Part shown: positions 21,124-34,485 of the stretch, piece after piece
How positions within the stretch are numbered: the first letter of the stretch is position 1
Layout of the letters: every line of letters begins with the position of its first letter
Assembly (NCBI RefSeq): GCF_036320965.1
Contig: NC_092238.1
Location: forward strand, 23,234,903-23,298,902
Length of the DNA stretch: 64,000 nt
Direction: 5' to 3'
DNA from: Panulirus ornatus
Lineage: Eukaryota > Arthropoda > Malacostraca > Decapoda > Palinuridae
Translations under genes and position numbers: made by a program
The notes under the pieces: generated by a model
What the model saw: the letters and a program-made list of their open reading frames with translations, nothing else
The model's database searches: none
Told to the model about the DNA's origin: nothing

Positions 21124-24100
21124 CAATATATTATTATTATTATTATACATAATTGCTGTTTCCCACTTTAGTGAGGTAGCGCCAGGAAATTGATTAAGAA
21201 CGGCTAACCCACTCACATATACATACATATACAAAAAATGCCCACATACGCACATATACATACACATTTCTATCATCATATACATACACATACACTGATA
21301 TTACATACATACACCTCTTCATACTTGCTTGCCTTCATCCATTCCTGGCACTACCCCACCCCAGAGGAAAACAGCTTTGCTATCCCCTGCTTCAGAAAAA
21401 CAGACAAAAAAGGTCACATTCATTCATACTCAGTCTCAAGCTGTCATGTGTAATGCACCAAAACCACAGCTCCCTATCCACATCAAGGCCCCATAGACCT
21501 TTCCATGGTTTACCCCAGATGCTTCACATGCCCTGGTTCAGCTTATTGACAGAACATTGACCCTGGTATACCACATTGTTCCAGTTCACTCTATTCCTTG
21601 CATGTTTTCACCCTCCTGTATGTTCAGGCCCTGATTGCTCAAAATCTTTTTCACTCCACCCTTCCATTTCCAGTTTGGTCTCCCACTTCTCCTTGTTCCC
21701 TCCATCTCTGACACATATATCTTCTTTGTCAATCTTTCCTCACTCATTCTCTCCATATGTCCAAACCATTTCAACACGCCCTCCTCTGCTCTTTCAACCA
21801 CACTCTTATTATTTCCACACATCTCTCTTACCGTTACATTACTTACTTGATCAAACCCCCTTATACCACATATTGTCCTCAGACATTTCATTTACAACAC
21901 ATCAACCCTCCTTCGTACAACCCTATCTGTTGCCCATGCCTCGCAACTATATGATATTGTTGGAGCTACTATTCCTTCAAACATACCCATTTTTGCTCTC
22001 CAGGATAACGTTTTTTCCTTCCCCACATTCTTCATTGCTCCCAGAAACCTCACCCCTTCTCCCACCCTGTGACTTCCACTTCCATGGTTCCATTTGCTGT
22101 AAGTCCACTCCCAGATATCTAAAACACTTCACTTCCACTAATTTTTCTCCTTTCAAGCTTAACATGTCCCTCAACCATGCTGAACTTTATAACCTTGTTC
22201 TTATTCACATTTACTCTCAACTTTTTCCTTTCACACACACTCTTTCAGACTCAGTCACCAATTTCTGCAGTTTCTCACTTGAATTAGCCACTTATGCTTT
22301 AACATCGGCGAACAGCAATTGACTCGCTTTCCAGGCCCTTTTATCCCCAACAGACTTCATAGTCACCCCTCTCCCCAAGACTCTTACATTTAACCTCCCT
22401 CACCACCTCAACCATAAACAAATTGAATTACTGTGGTGACACCATACACCCCTACCAAGACCAACTTTCTCTGGAAACCATTCACTCTCCTTTCTTCTTA
22501 CTCATACACATGCCATACACCCATGATGAAAATTTTACTGCTTCTAGCAGCTTACTTCCTACACCATGTATCCTTAAGACCTTTCACAAAGCATCTTTAT
22601 CGACCCTATCATATTCCTTTTCTAGATCCATAAATGCCTTATGCAAATCCATCTGTTTTTCTAAGTATTTCTCACATGCACCTTCAAAGCAAACAGTTAA
22701 TCCACACATCCTCTCCCACTTATAAAACCATGCTGCTCCTCCCCAGTCTGATTCTCTGTGCTTGCCTTCACCCTTTCAATCAATACCCTCCCATACAACT
22801 TCCCAGGTATACTCAACAAACTTATTCCTCCATAGTTTGAGTACTTACCTTTACCCCCTTTGTCTTCATACATTGGTGCTGTACATGCATTCCATGAATT
22901 CTCAATGATCCATCCATATATTGAATATTCCTTCCAACCAATCAACATAGTCTCCCCCTTTCTTAATTAAATATATTCAACTGCAGTACCATCGACTCCT
23001 ACTGTTTTACCGCATTTCATCTTCACAAGGCCTTTACCATCTCTTTACCAAACCACTCTACATGACTCACTTTGCATACCACCCCAACCAAAACACCCTA
23101 CATCTGCTACTCTATCATCAGCATATTCGACAGTCCTTCTGAACATTCACTCTATCTCCTGACTTTATCTTTACCTGTTATCACTTCCCTTTTTGCCCCT
23201 TTTACCATTGTTCCCATTTGTTCTCTTGTCTTTCATGCATTTTTTATCTCCTTCCAAAACATCTTTTTATTATCCCTAAAGTTTAATGATACTCTCTAAC
23301 CCCAACTCTCATTTGCCCTCTTTTTTCAACCTTTGCACCTTCCTCTTGAAATCCTGCCACTTTCTATAAACATCTCCTGGTCAGTTTCACTCTTCCCTTG
23401 CAAGTACCACCCAAACGCCTCTCTTTTCTCTTTCTTTAGCATCTTTACTTCATCCATTCACTCACTACCCTTTCTAATCTGCGAACCTCATACCTTATGC
23501 ATGCCAGATGCATCTCTTGCACATGCCGTCACTGCTTCCTTAGATATCTCCCATTCCTCACCCACTCCCATCATTTCATTTGTTCTCACCTTTTGCCATT
23601 CTATACTCAATCTCTCTTGGTATTTCTTCACACAAGTCTCCTTTACAAGCTCACTTACTCTCACCACTCTCTTCTCCCCAACATTGTCTCCTCTTTTTCA
23701 AAAACCTCTGCAAATCTTCACCCAAGCCTCCACTGGATAGAGATAAGACACCCCACCAGCTGCCCTCCTCAGCACTTTTACATCCAAAAGTCTCTCTTTT
23801 ACGTGCCAGTCATTTAATGAGTAATCTGGTAATTCCTGTTGACCATCTTTCCTCCTCATGTATGTATACTTGTTTATATCTCTCTCTTTAAACCAGGTCT
23901 TCCCAGTCACCAGTCTATTTTCAGCGCACAGCTCCACAGGCTCTTCACAATTTCCATTTATAACACCTAATGCCTCTCTGCACACCAATTATACCCTCAA
24001 CTGCCACATTATTTCCCTTCACATTTAAATCTTTCATCTCTAAAACCTAGACTTGTGCACTGAAAGTGCTGACACACTCACTAAGCTGTTCCCAAAATAC

Positions 24101-24640
24101 TCTCCTCTCATGACTTTTCTTCTCATGGCCAGGTGCATAAACACCAATAATCACCCATCTTTTGCCATCCACTTTCAGTTTTACCCACATCATTTACTTC
24201 CTTACACTCTATCACACACTCAAGCAACACACTCAAACTCCTGTTTGAGGATTAGTGCTACTCCTTCCTTAGCTAATGTCCTTTCACCAACTCCTGACTT
24301 TACTCCTAAGACACCTCCAAACCATTCTTCCCCTTTACCCTTTAGCTTCATTTCACTCAGAACCAGAACATCCAGGTCCCTTTCCTCAAACATACTATGT
24401 ATCTCTCTTCTCTTCTCATCTTGGTTATACCCACACACATTCAAACACCCCAATCTGAGCCTTTAAGGAGTATATGCACTCCCGTCTCGACTCCTTATGC
24501 TTCTTCTTTTAGAAATTGAAATACAAGAAGTGGAGGGTTTCCCGCCTCTTGCTCCCGACCCCTTTTAGTCACCTTTTACTACATTTGGGCAATACAAAGG
24601 TTGAATTCTTTCTCCTGTACCCATTCACTATTTCCTGTGA
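21124..24640 (-). mobile_element. Old near-full-length LINE, minus
   Basis: About 3.5 kb in order on the minus strand: (TTA)n and stem-loop of the older type (cccactttagtgaggtagcgcc), long 3' UTR, C-terminus (minus frame 21586-21891 with WFGHMERM), RT, linker, endonuclease (24220-24453 with GCLNVCGYNQDEKRRE) and the 5' UTR to about 24640. It is broken by many stops and indels, so it is old, but it shows the complete layout of the family. Confidence 0.88.
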
Positions 24641-25194
24641 ATAAGTGTTCATTATTTTCACTGTGATCTGTGCAAACTGCTGTTAAGTACTTTGCTTCTG
24701 TTATAACTAGAAGAAAGTGAAGAAATTTAGCATGTATTGAAAGCGTTATTCTTTAGTCATTAGTATGATAGGTTTGGGAGATAGCCTGTCACTGAAATCA
24801 CAGAGGATTTGACAGTTGTCACCCAGTTATTAATGTAGCAGTAGTTGAAATGGTTTAGACTAATATACTTGAAGAGGACTTTATGTGTGTAGTACCATGG
24901 AACTTGAGAATATTTTTCAAGAAAGTTCACTAGAATGGGTTTCCACTGAATTTTAGCTTAATAGAGTCTCAAGGATGTTTAACACTGGTTCCATACAAAG
25001 AACTGGAAGTGTCAAGACCATATTACAATGGACTGCATTAGAATATGAATTAAAGGTTCAGGTAGGCATCTCTGCAAACGCTGCAGTAGTGCTGCCCTCT
25101 GCTAGTGGCTTGCTAAGAGTAAGGCACTAAAGGTTAAGAAGCAGCACTAGGGTTCACTAGTTATGAAGACTCTACTGCCATTCCTACCCCTTTG
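24641..25194. other. Unique intron 3 sequence
   Basis: No LINE block, exon or RNA gene is visible. Confidence 0.45.
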
Positions 25195-25530
25195 AGGGAG
25201 GTCCAGTTGAGAACAGGCATCATAGATATAGTTAGATAGATGGGGCCTGAACAAGCAGGAGAGTGAAAGGCATGAATGGCATGGAGTGAATTGAAATGAT
25301 GTGTTATGCATGGGTCGACATGATGTCTCTGGGTTGAACCAAGGCATTAGGAGTGGCTAAGGGAAACCATGGAAAAAAGTCTGTGGGCCTTGTGGATAGG
25401 GGGTTGTGCTTTCAGTGTGCTGGACATGATTACTAGAGAATGGCTGTGAGTGAATGTGGCCTTTCCATGTCTGTTCCTGTTGCTACCTCACTAATGTGGG
25501 ACATTGTGATTAAGTATTTAGGATTGGACA
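25195..25530 (+). mobile_element. Old LINE 3' end
   Basis: Matches the C-terminal NMQEGER region (gggcctgaacaagcagg) and the 3' UTR, ending in an old-type tail (cactaatgtgggacattgtgattaagta). Confidence 0.7.
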
Positions 25531-25539
25531 TCTGTGTGA

Positions 25540-25720
25540 ATAGATTGATGACTTGATTAACGGAGGCTAACAAATGTAATTGTATATAAACGATTTTGAC
25601 ACCAGTGCATTGATTACACATGACAGTCAGAAAATGGATTTGAGTGGATGCATCCTTTCTTTGTCTGTTCCTGCCACTGCCTTGCATACATGGGGAAACA
25701 TTGATTAAGTATGAAAAGAA
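25540..25720 (+). mobile_element. Old LINE 3' UTR fragment
   Basis: Carries the gtgcattgattacacatgacagtcag block of the long 3' UTR and an old tail (ggggaaacattgattaagtatg). A sister fragment is at 26430-26520. Confidence 0.6.
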
Positions 25721-25724
25721 ATTT

Positions 25725-25870
25725 ATTTTACTGGACTTTGCCTGTTCAAGGTTATACAGCAAGTGAAAAATCACTTTGGCTGTATCATTGGGATACAGTC
25801 TCATCAAAGACCTTCCAACTTCAAAGACGTCTTCATTTCTCTGCTTCTGGAAGTAGCGCTGCATTTGGCA
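25725..25870 (-). other. Possible exon on the minus strand
   Basis: The minus-strand frame within 25733-25890 reads DLSKVSFCQMQRYFQKQRNE and continues with regular polar and hydrophobic spacing (DVFEVGRSLMRLYPND, VIFHLLYNLEQ). That looks like a small helical domain rather than chance. A donor-like CCA|gtaaaa lies at about 25733 and a weak acceptor-like ttacccag at about 25893. It has no LINE similarity. It could be an exon of an antisense gene or a processed relic. The family is not recognised. Confidence 0.3.
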
Positions 25871-26324
25871 GAAGGAAACTTTAGAAAGGTCCTGGGTAAC
25901 ACCGGGACTCTTTCATAAAAATTGGTCCTGGGGTGATAATGAATAATAGATATTTTAAGATATTTTTCATGCTGAAGAGCTTTGAATAATCAAATAGGTT
26001 CTAGATTTTTACAATTTCCACAAAAGTAGTCAGTCTAGCTGTTGTGGTTGGCTCATAGTGACATCTGTGGGTAATTGGTGGAAGCAAACATCAGCTGGTA
26101 TTTCAAAAGAAGGCAGAGCCAGTTAGATGTCCTATGACTTCCAGAACAGTCCATTACAGAACAACTCTTATAACAAGCAGAGCAGCAAAAGGGTTAAGAA
26201 TCACTTTTCTTTTTAAGTCTTCTTTTCAGTTTATATTGTTCCTTTCCTCATCATTGATTGTCATCCATAAGACTTTCTTAAGTTTTTAGGTTTTCTATTG
26301 TCTTTGCTTTTCTAACCTGAATTA
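25871..26324. other. Unique intron 3 sequence
   Basis: No recognisable feature. Confidence 0.4.
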
Positions 26325-26520
26325 TTTTTTATGGCCTTTGTCTGTTGCTGGTGCTATCTCACTCATGTGAGAAAAGGTGATTAAGTATTAAAAAGAAATA
26401 TCAATGTAAGTAGATAGATGAATCCTTTAAAGGAAGCTGACATGTATAATTGTATATAAAAATTTTTAACACTAGTGCATTCATTACACATGACAACCAG
26501 AGAATGGATGTGAGCGGATA
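26325..26520 (+). mobile_element. Two old LINE 3' tail fragments
   Basis: 26330-26398 is an old 3' terminus (ctatctcactcatgtgag, gtgattaagtatt). 26430-26520 repeats the cattacacatgacaaccagag block also seen at 25600. Both are strongly diverged. Confidence 0.5.
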
Positions 26521-26809
26521 TATCCTAGATGATGACTTTCTAATGGTCACCTGTACCATGAGATATAACTTGTATTTATCTGTACCCTATGATAGGGTAA
26601 CATCCTTGTTAAAACACTTTTATTTATTGCCTGTCACATTTTTTAACTACTATTTTCAGTTACTTAATATATTGATGATGTAACCAGACTTCACCTACAG
26701 ATGAGTCCATTGTTTCTCTGCTCCTGCACAGAGTACAGCCTTGAAGCTGTTGGAGCCTCATAAAAGAGTCCTTGGGCTGTTTAGTAACAGTGATGATAAT
26801 AATTATCTG
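26521..26809. other. Unique intron 3 sequence
   Basis: No supported feature. A splice-acceptor-like cacctacag is present at about 26700, but no phase-compatible exon follows. Confidence 0.35.
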
Positions 26810-27935
26810 TGTGAATGGTTCCAAGTGAAGGTTGGTGTGGAGCAGGGTTGTGTAGTTTCACCATGGCTGTTCACTTTGTTTATGGTTGGGGTGATGAGGG
26901 AGGTGAATGTGAGGGTCTTGGAGAGAGGAGTGAGTCTGTTGATGATGAGAGGTCTCAGGAAGTGAGTCAGTGGTTTGTTGATGATACAGCACTGGTGGTG
27001 AATTCAAGTGATAATCTGCAGAAGTTGGTGACTGAGTTTGGAAGAGGATGTGAAATTAGAAATTTGAAATTGAATGTGAATAAAAGCAAGATTATTAAGT
27101 TTATCAGGGTTGAAGGACACTTTAGTTTCCATGTGAATTTAATTGCAGAAAAATTGGAGAAAGTGAAGTGTCTTACATATGTGAGAGTGGATATGGCAGT
27201 GAATAGAAGCGGAAGTGAGTCATAGGAGTAGGGGAGGGTCGCGAAGGTTCTGGGAGCACTGAAGAATGTGTGGGAAGAGAGAACTTAATCTAGAGGGCAA
27301 AAATGGGTAAGTGTGAAGGACTAGTAGTCCCAGCAATATTATATGGATGTGAGGCATGGGCTATAGATAAGGCTGTGCAGAAGAGGGTGGATGTGTTGGA
27401 AATGAAATGTTTGAGAACAATATGTGGTGTGAGGTGGTTTGATTGAGTAAGTTATTAAAGGGTAAGAGAAATGTGTGGTAATAAAACTGAGATTGTTAAG
27501 AGAGCAGAAGAGGGTGTGCTGAAATTGTTTCGACATATGGAGAGAGTGAGTAAGAAAAGGTTGACAAAGAGGATGTATTTTCAGATATTGAGGGAATAAG
27601 CAGAATGGGAAGACCAAATTGGAGATGGAGGGATGGAGTGAAGGGGATTTTAAGGAATTGGGACCTGAACATGCAGGAGGGTGAAAGGCATGCACAGGAT
27701 GGAGAGAATTGAAATTATTTGGTATACTGGGGTTGACATGCTGTCAATGGTCTGAACCAGGGCATGTAAAGTGTTTTGGGTAAACCATAGAAAGGTCTGT
27801 GGGGCCTGTTTGTAGATAGGGAGTTGTGGTTTTGGTGCTCATTGCTAAGTTAGAGAATGGATGTGAGCGGATGTGGCTTTCCTTCATTTATTCCTGGCAA
27901 TAACTCAGGAAATGGCAATCAAGTATGAAAAAAGA
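26810..27935 (+). mobile_element. Old LINE 3' half
   Basis: Plus copy from the RT (VEQGCVVSPWLFTLF, with FVDD in place of FADD) through the C-terminus to an old-type tail (ggcaatcaagtatgaaaaaag). The frame is broken near 27225 and beyond. Remnant coding is at 26741-26965 and 26815-27225. Confidence 0.82.
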
Positions 27936-28020
27936 ATTATGATTTTATATTGTAAAGCCTTTGTTAATGCCAAAAATCTTTCTTGCTTGGAGTTACACCT
28001 ATTTATTAATTGATTTTAAA

Positions 28021-28290
28021 TACAAAACAGTATTTGTGTGGCGAGGTGGCGATGGAAATGAATAAAGGCAGACAGTGTGAATTGTGTGCATGGGTATATA
28101 TGTATGTGTCTGTGTGTGTATATATATGTGTACATTGAGATGTATAGGTATGTATATTTGCGTGTGTGGACGTGTATGTATATACATTGTGTATGGGGGT
28201 GGGTTGGGCCATTTCTTTCATCTGTTTCCTTGCGCTACCTCGCAAAAGCGGGAGACAGCGACAAAGCAAAATAAATAAATAAATAAATAT
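28021..28290 (+). mobile_element. Young LINE 3' UTR and tail, severely 5'-truncated
   Basis: Contains only the last 260 bases of the long 3' UTR (ggcgaggtggcgatgg onward), the stem-loop and an (AATA)n tail. It matches the young copies closely and sits about 60 bases before exon E4. Confidence 0.85.
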
Positions 28291-28348
28291 TTGTGTATCT
28301 TTTTGTTAAATAGATATTACTGAATGTCATGCATTTCATTAATTTCAG

Positions 28349-28515
28349 CATCTCCTCAGAAATGCAAGACAAGATTTTTACCTTGGGAGGAGGTAGAAAT
28401 GCTGGGTGGATGTGAGTGGGTTGGACAACTTACCTCCCAGCTTAGACTAAACCTCCCACCTGAAGAAATTGTTTCAGAGTACATTGCTGATGCTGCTCAA
28501 GCCGCTGCATGGAGG
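28349..28515 (+). CDS. Host gene exon E4
   Basis: Acceptor ttcattaatttcag and donor TGGAGG|gtatgtcc. The first two bases complete an Ala codon begun in E3, then 55 codons to phase 0. The peptide begins ASPQKCKTRFLPWEEVEMLG and ends in an alanine-rich helix-like stretch (EYIADAAQAAAWR). Phase agrees with E3 and E5. Function unknown. Confidence 0.8.
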
Positions 28516-28721
28516 GTATGTCCATTTGTTGTTACTTAAAGAAATGTTTATATAAGTCATAGGACATTTGATGTGACATAAAAAAGTATAGTTATTTTAA
28601 GGCATGCATTTGGACTAGACCATCACCACAAAATTTTTATTTGAGAAAATGCCAAATAATGAGATCATGAGCTAAATTTGTTGTTCTAGGAATGGCTTTA
28701 GTCTTTATATTTTATATTTGT
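28516..28721. other. Start of intron 4
   Basis: Unique flank before LINE insertions fill the rest of this 15 kb intron. Confidence 0.4.
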
Positions 28722-30180
28722 TTGCAGTGTCCTGCATTAGCAAGGTAGCACCTAGAACAGACATAGGAAAGGCCTTGATCACTCATATCCATTCTCTATC
28801 TGTTATGTTTAATGCATCTCAACCCCTGTGTGCCACATCACTCCAATTCACACTATCCCATTCATGTCTTTCACCCTCATGCATATTCAGTTCTGAGTCT
28901 TCAAAATCTGATTTACACCATTCTTCCATCTCTGATTTGATCTTTCCTTTCTCCTTGTCCCCTCCACTTTTGACATGTGTATCTTCCTTAACAACCTCTC
29001 CTCGCTCATTCTCTCCATATGTCCAAACATTTCAGCACAACCTTTTTAGCTCTTTCATCCATACTCTTCTTATTACCACACCTCTCTCATAGCTTAGTAT
29101 TACTTACTTGAGCAACCCTCCTCACACCATATATTGTCTGTAGACATTTCATTTCCAACACATCCACCCTCTTTCATACATTCTCATCTGTAGCCCTTGC
29201 CTTGTGTCCACACAACATTATTGGGACTTCTGTACCCTCAAAAATACCCAATTTCACCCTCCTAGATAGTGATCTTTATTTCCATTTCTCAATGCTCCCA
29301 GAATTTCACCCTCTCACCTACCACGTGACTCAGCTCTGCTACCATGGTTCCATTTGCTGCCATGTTGACTCCTAGCAATCTTAAACCCTTCATTTCCTCC
29401 AAATTTTATCTGTTCAAACTCAGACTCCAACCACCCTGTCTCTGTGCTCTACTTATTCTCATAACCTTGTTTTTATTTACATTTACTCTGATCTTTTCCA
29501 TTCACACACTCTCCCAAACTTGGACACCTACTGCAATTTGTCACTTGAATCTTCCACTAGTGCCATGTTCTCAGCAAACAGTAACTAATACTTCTCTGAC
29601 TCCTTCTCCTACAGACTGCACAACTGCTTCTCTTTCAAAGACCCTTGCATTTGCGTCCCTTACCACCCCATCTGTAAATGAATTAAACTGCCTAGATGAC
29701 ATGACACCCTACTGCCACAGACCCACCTTTATCTGGAAGTGTTCACCTTTGTCTCTTCTTACTCACACACACACTTTACTCTCATGATAAAAGCTCCTCA
29801 CTGGTTCTAATAGCTTTCTTCCTCCACCTTATATTTGTAACACCTTTCACAAAGCATCTTTGTCAACCTTGTCCTATGTTTTCTTCAGATCCATAAGTAC
29901 CACTTACAAATCCTTCTGTTTCTCTAATAATTTCTCACACTTTCTTCAAAGCAAACACTTAAGCCAAACATCCTCTTCCCCTCCTGAAACTACATTGTTC
30001 CTCCCTAATCTGATGTTTTATGCATGCCTACACCCTCTTATTCAGTACACTTAACTAACCAGGTATGGTTAACAAAGTTATACCTGTGATTTGAATACTC
30101 ACATTTGTCTCCATTACCTTTATACAGTGCACAGGCAGTACCTGCATTCTGCCAGTCCTCAGGCACCTATCCATGATCCA
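28722..30180 (-). mobile_element. Old LINE 3' half, minus
   Basis: Old-type tail (gcattagcaaggtagcacc), shortened 3' UTR, C-terminus and RT up to the PEDW/ACIVPLY region near 30170. Frames are heavily broken. It is joined directly to the plus-strand fragment that follows. Confidence 0.8.
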
Positions 30181-30865
30181 CAGAAGAGGGTGTAATGAAA
30201 TGGTTTCATCGAATGAAGAGAATGAGTGAGGAAAGATTGACAAAGAGGATACATGTGTCAGAGGTGGAGGGAACAAGGAGAAGTAGGAGACCAAATTGGA
30301 GGTGGAAAGATGGAGTGAAAAAGATTTTGAGTGATCAGGGCCTGAACATGCAGGAGGGTGAAAGGCATACAAGGAATAGAGTGAATTGGAACGATGCATT
30401 ATACTGGGGTTGACGTGCTGTCAATGGATTGAACCAGGGCATGTGAAGCGTCCGGGGTGAACCTGGAAAGTTTTGTGGGGCCTAGATGTAGAAAGGGAGC
30501 TGTGGTTTTGGTGCATTACACATCACAGCTAGAGACTTGAGTGTGAATGAATGTGGCCTTTGTTGTCTTTTCCTAGTGCTACCTTGCACACACGCAGGGG
30601 GAGGGGCGTACCATTTCATGTGTGATGTGGTGGCGACAGGAATGGATGAGGGCAGCAAGTGTGAATATGTACATGTGTATATATGTATATGTCTTTGTAT
30701 GTATATGTATGTATACGTTGAAATGTATAGGTATATACATGTGTGTATGTGGGCGTATATGTTTATACATGTGAATCTGGGTGGGTTGGGCCATTCTTTC
30801 GTCTGTTTCCTTGCGCTACCTCGCTAATGCAGGAGACAGCGATAAAGTATAATAGATAAATCGGG
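30181..30865 (+). mobile_element. LINE C-terminus and long 3' UTR
   Basis: Begins at the EEGVLKWF codons (remnant frame 30195-30413, RSRRPNWRWKDGV), then the long 3' UTR, the stem-loop and a tail. The 5' end of the next LINE follows at once. Confidence 0.85.
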
Positions 30866-30869
30866 GAGA

Positions 30870-33800
30870 TAAATAGGGGATAGGGGAGAAAGAATACTTC
30901 CCATGCATTCCTCACGTGTCATAGAAGGTGACTAAAGGGGACAGGAGCAGGGGGCTGGAAACCCTCCCTTCCTTGTATTTTAATTTTCTAAAAGGGGAAA
31001 CAGAAGGAGTCATGCGGGGAGTGCTCATCCTCCTCAAAGCCTCAGATTGGGGTGTCTAGATGTGTGTGGATGTAACCAAGATGAGAAAAAGGAGAGATAG
31101 GTAGTATGTTTGAGGAAAGGAACCTGGATGTTTTGGCTCTGAGTGAAACGAAGCTCAGGGGTAAAGGGGAAAAGTGGTTTGGGAATGTCTAGGGAGTAAA
31201 GTCAGGGGTGAGTGAAAGGACAAGAGCAAGGGAAGGAGTAGCACTACTCCTGAAACAGGAGTGGTGGGAGTATGTGATAGAGTGTAAGAAAGTAAACTCT
31301 AGATTGATATGGGTAAAACTGAAAGTGGATGGAGAGAGATGGGTGGTTATTGGTGCATATGCACCTGGGCATGAGAAGAAAGATCATGAGAGGCAAGTGT
31401 TTTGGGAGCAGCTGAGTGAGGGTGTTAGTAGTTCTGATGCACGAGATTGGGTTATAGTGATGGGTGATTTGAATACAAAGGTGAGTAATGTGGCAGTTGA
31501 GGGAATAATTGGTGTACATGGGATGTTCAGTGTTGTAAATGGAAATGGTGAAGGGCTTGTAGATTTATGTGCTGAAAAAGGACTGGTGATTGGGAATACC
31601 TGGTTTAGAAAGAGAGATATACATAAGTTTACATATGTAAGTAGGAGAGATGGCCAGAGAGCGTTATTGGATTATGTGTTAATTGATAGGCGCGCAAAAG
31701 AGAGACTTGTGGATGTTAATGTGCTGAGCGGTGCAACTGGAGGGATGTCTGATCATTATCTTGTGGAGGTGAAAGTGAAGATTTGTAGAGGTTTTCAGAA
31801 AAGAAGAGAGAAAGTTGGGGTGAAGAGAGTGGTGAGAGTAAGTGAGCTTGGGAAGGAGACTTGTTTGAGGAAGTGCCAGGAGAGAATGAGTACAGAATGG
31901 AAAAAGGTGAGAACAAAGGAGGTAAGGGGAGTGGGGGAGGAATGGGATGTATTTAGGGAAGCAGTGATGGCTTGCGCAAAAGATGCTTGTGGCATGAAAA
32001 GCGTGGGAGGTGGTCAGATTAGAAAGGGTAGTGAGTGGTGGGATGAAGAAGATTATTAGTGAAATAGAAGAGAGAGAGGCATTTGGACGATTTTTGCATG
32101 GAAATAATGCAAATGACTGGGAGATGTATAAAAGAAAGAGGCAGGAGGTCAAGAGAAAGGTGCAAGAGGTGAAAAAGAGGGCAAAAGAGAGTTGGAGTGA
32201 GAGAGTATCATTAAATTTTAGGGAGAATAAAAAGATGTTTTGGAAGGAGGTAAACAAAGTGCATAAGACAAGGGAATAAATGGGAACTTCAGTGAAAGGG
32301 GCTGGGGCTAATGGGGAGGTGATAACAAGTAGTGATGATGTGAGAAGGAGATGTAGTGAGTATTTTGAAGGTTTGTTGAATGTGTTTGATGATAGAGTTG
32401 CAGATATGGGGTGTTTTGGTTGAGGTGGTGTGCAAAGTGAGAGGGTTAGGGAGAATGATTTGTTAAACAGAGAAGAGGTAATAAAAGCTTTGCGGAAGAT
32501 GGAAGCTGGCAAGGTAGCGGGTTTGGATGGTATTGCAGTGGAATGCATTAAAAAAGGGGGTGACTTTATTGTTGGCTGGTTGGTAAGGTTATTTAATGTA
32601 TGTATGACTCATGGTGAGGTGCCTGAGAATTGGCGGAATGCTTGCATAGTGCCATTGTACAAAGGCAAAGGTGGATAAAAGTGAGTGCTCAAATTTCAGA
32701 GGTATAAGTTTGTTGGGTATTCCTGTTAAATTGTATGGGAGGGTATTGATTGAGAGGGTGAAGGCATGTACAGAGCATCAGATTGGGGAAGAGCAGTGTG
32801 GTTTCAGAAGTGGTAGAGAATGTGTGGATCAGGTGTTTGCTTTGAAGAATGTATGTGAGAAATACCTAGAAAAGCAAATGGATTTGTATGTAGCATTTAT
32901 GGATCTGGAGAAGGGATATGATAGAGTTGATAGAGATGCTCTGTGGAAGGTATTAAGAATATATGGTGTGGGAGGTAAGTTGTTAGAAGCAGTGAAAATT
33001 TTTTATCAAGGATGTAAGGCATGTGTACATGTAGGAAGAGAGGAAAGTGATTTGTTCTCAGTGAATGTTGGTTTGCAGCGGGGGTGCGTGATGTCTCCAT
33101 GGTTGTTTAATTTGTTTATGGATGGGGTTGTTAGGGAGGTGAATGCAAGAGTTTTGGAAAGAGGGGCAAGTATGCAGTCTGTTGTGGATGAGAGAGCTTG
33201 GGAAGTGAGTCAGTTATGGTTCGCTGATGATACAGCGCTGGTGGCTGATTCGGATGAGAAACTGCAGAAGCTGGTGACTGAGTTTGATAAAGTGTGTGAA
33301 AGAAGAAAACTGAGAGTAAATGTGAATAAGAGCAAGGTTATTAGGTACAGTAGGTTGAGGGACAAGTCAATTGTGGGGTAAGTTTGAATGGAGAAAAACT
33401 GGAGGAAGTGAATTGTTTTAGATATCTGGGAGTGGATTTGGCAGTGGATGGAACCATGGAAGCGGAAGTGAATCATAGGATGGGGAGGGGGTGAAAGTTC
33501 TGGGAGCATTGAAGAATGTGTGGAAGTCAAGAACATTATCTCGGAAAGAAAAAATGGGTATGTTTGAAGGAATAGTGGTTCCAACAATGTTATATGGTTG
33601 CGAGGCATGGGCTATGGATAGAGTTGTGTGGAGGAGGGTGGATGTGCTGGAAATGAGATGTCTGAGGACAATATGTGGTGTGAGGTGGTTTGATTAAGTA
33701 ATGAAAGGGTGAGAGAAATGTGTGGTGGTAAAAAGAGTGTGGTTGAGAGAGCTGAAGAGGGTGTTTTGAAATGGTTTGGTCACATGGAGAGAATGAGTAA

Positions 33801-34445
33801 GGAAAGACTGACCAAGAGGATATATGTGTCAGAGGTTGAGGGAATGAGGAGAAGTGGGAGACCAAATTGGAGGTGAAAAGATGGAGTGAAAAAGATTTTG
33901 AGTGATTGGGGCCTGAACATGCAGGAGGGTGAAAGGTGTGCAAGGAATAGAGTGAATTGGAACCATGTGGTATACTGGGGTTGACTTGCTGTCAATCGAC
34001 TGATGCAGGGCATGTGAAGCATCTGGGGTAAACCATGGAAAGTTCTGTGGGGCCTGGATGTGGAAAGAGAGCTGTGGTTCCAGTGCATTATTACATGACA
34101 GCTAGAGACTGAGTGTGAACGAATGTGGCCTTTGTTGTCTTTTCCTAGCGCTACCTCGCACACATGAGGGGGGAGGGGGATGGTATTCCATGTGTGGCGA
34201 GGTGGCGATAGGAATGAATAAAGGCAGAGAGTGTGAATTGTGTGCATGGGTATATATGTATGTGTCTGTGTGTGTATATAATTGTGTACATTGAGATGTA
34301 AAGGTATGTATATTTGTGTGTGTGGACGTGTATGTATATACATGTGTATGGGGGTGGGTTGGGCCATTTCTTTCGTCTGTTTCCTTGCGCAACCTCGCAA
34401 ATGTGGGAGACAGCGACAAAGCAAAATGAATAAATAAATAAATAT
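30870..34445 (+). mobile_element. Full-length LINE, long 3' UTR, inactivated
   Basis: About 3.57 kb with all parts: 5' UTR (ggggataggggagaaagaat), endonuclease (31040-31780, with VIVMGDLNTKV and SDHYLVE), linker, RT (32671-33381, with FADD at 33220), C-terminus (33491 on) and the long 3' UTR to an AATAAATAAATA tail. Breaks: a TAG in the GNVLG codon region (31189), a frame loss near 32040, a stop at 32278, an extra base near 32672, a missing base at about 33353, and stops after 33697. It defines the complete element length for the long-UTR class. Confidence 0.92.
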
Positions 34446-34485
34446 ATTTATAAAAAAAAATAAAAAAATATTTTATTATTATTAT

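Noticed and set aside
26690..26740. Similarity between cacctacagatgagtcc near 26700 and the segment before E5
   Set aside because: A short match (gagtccat..tttct.tgct.ctg) with no shared frame or extended alignment; could be chance.
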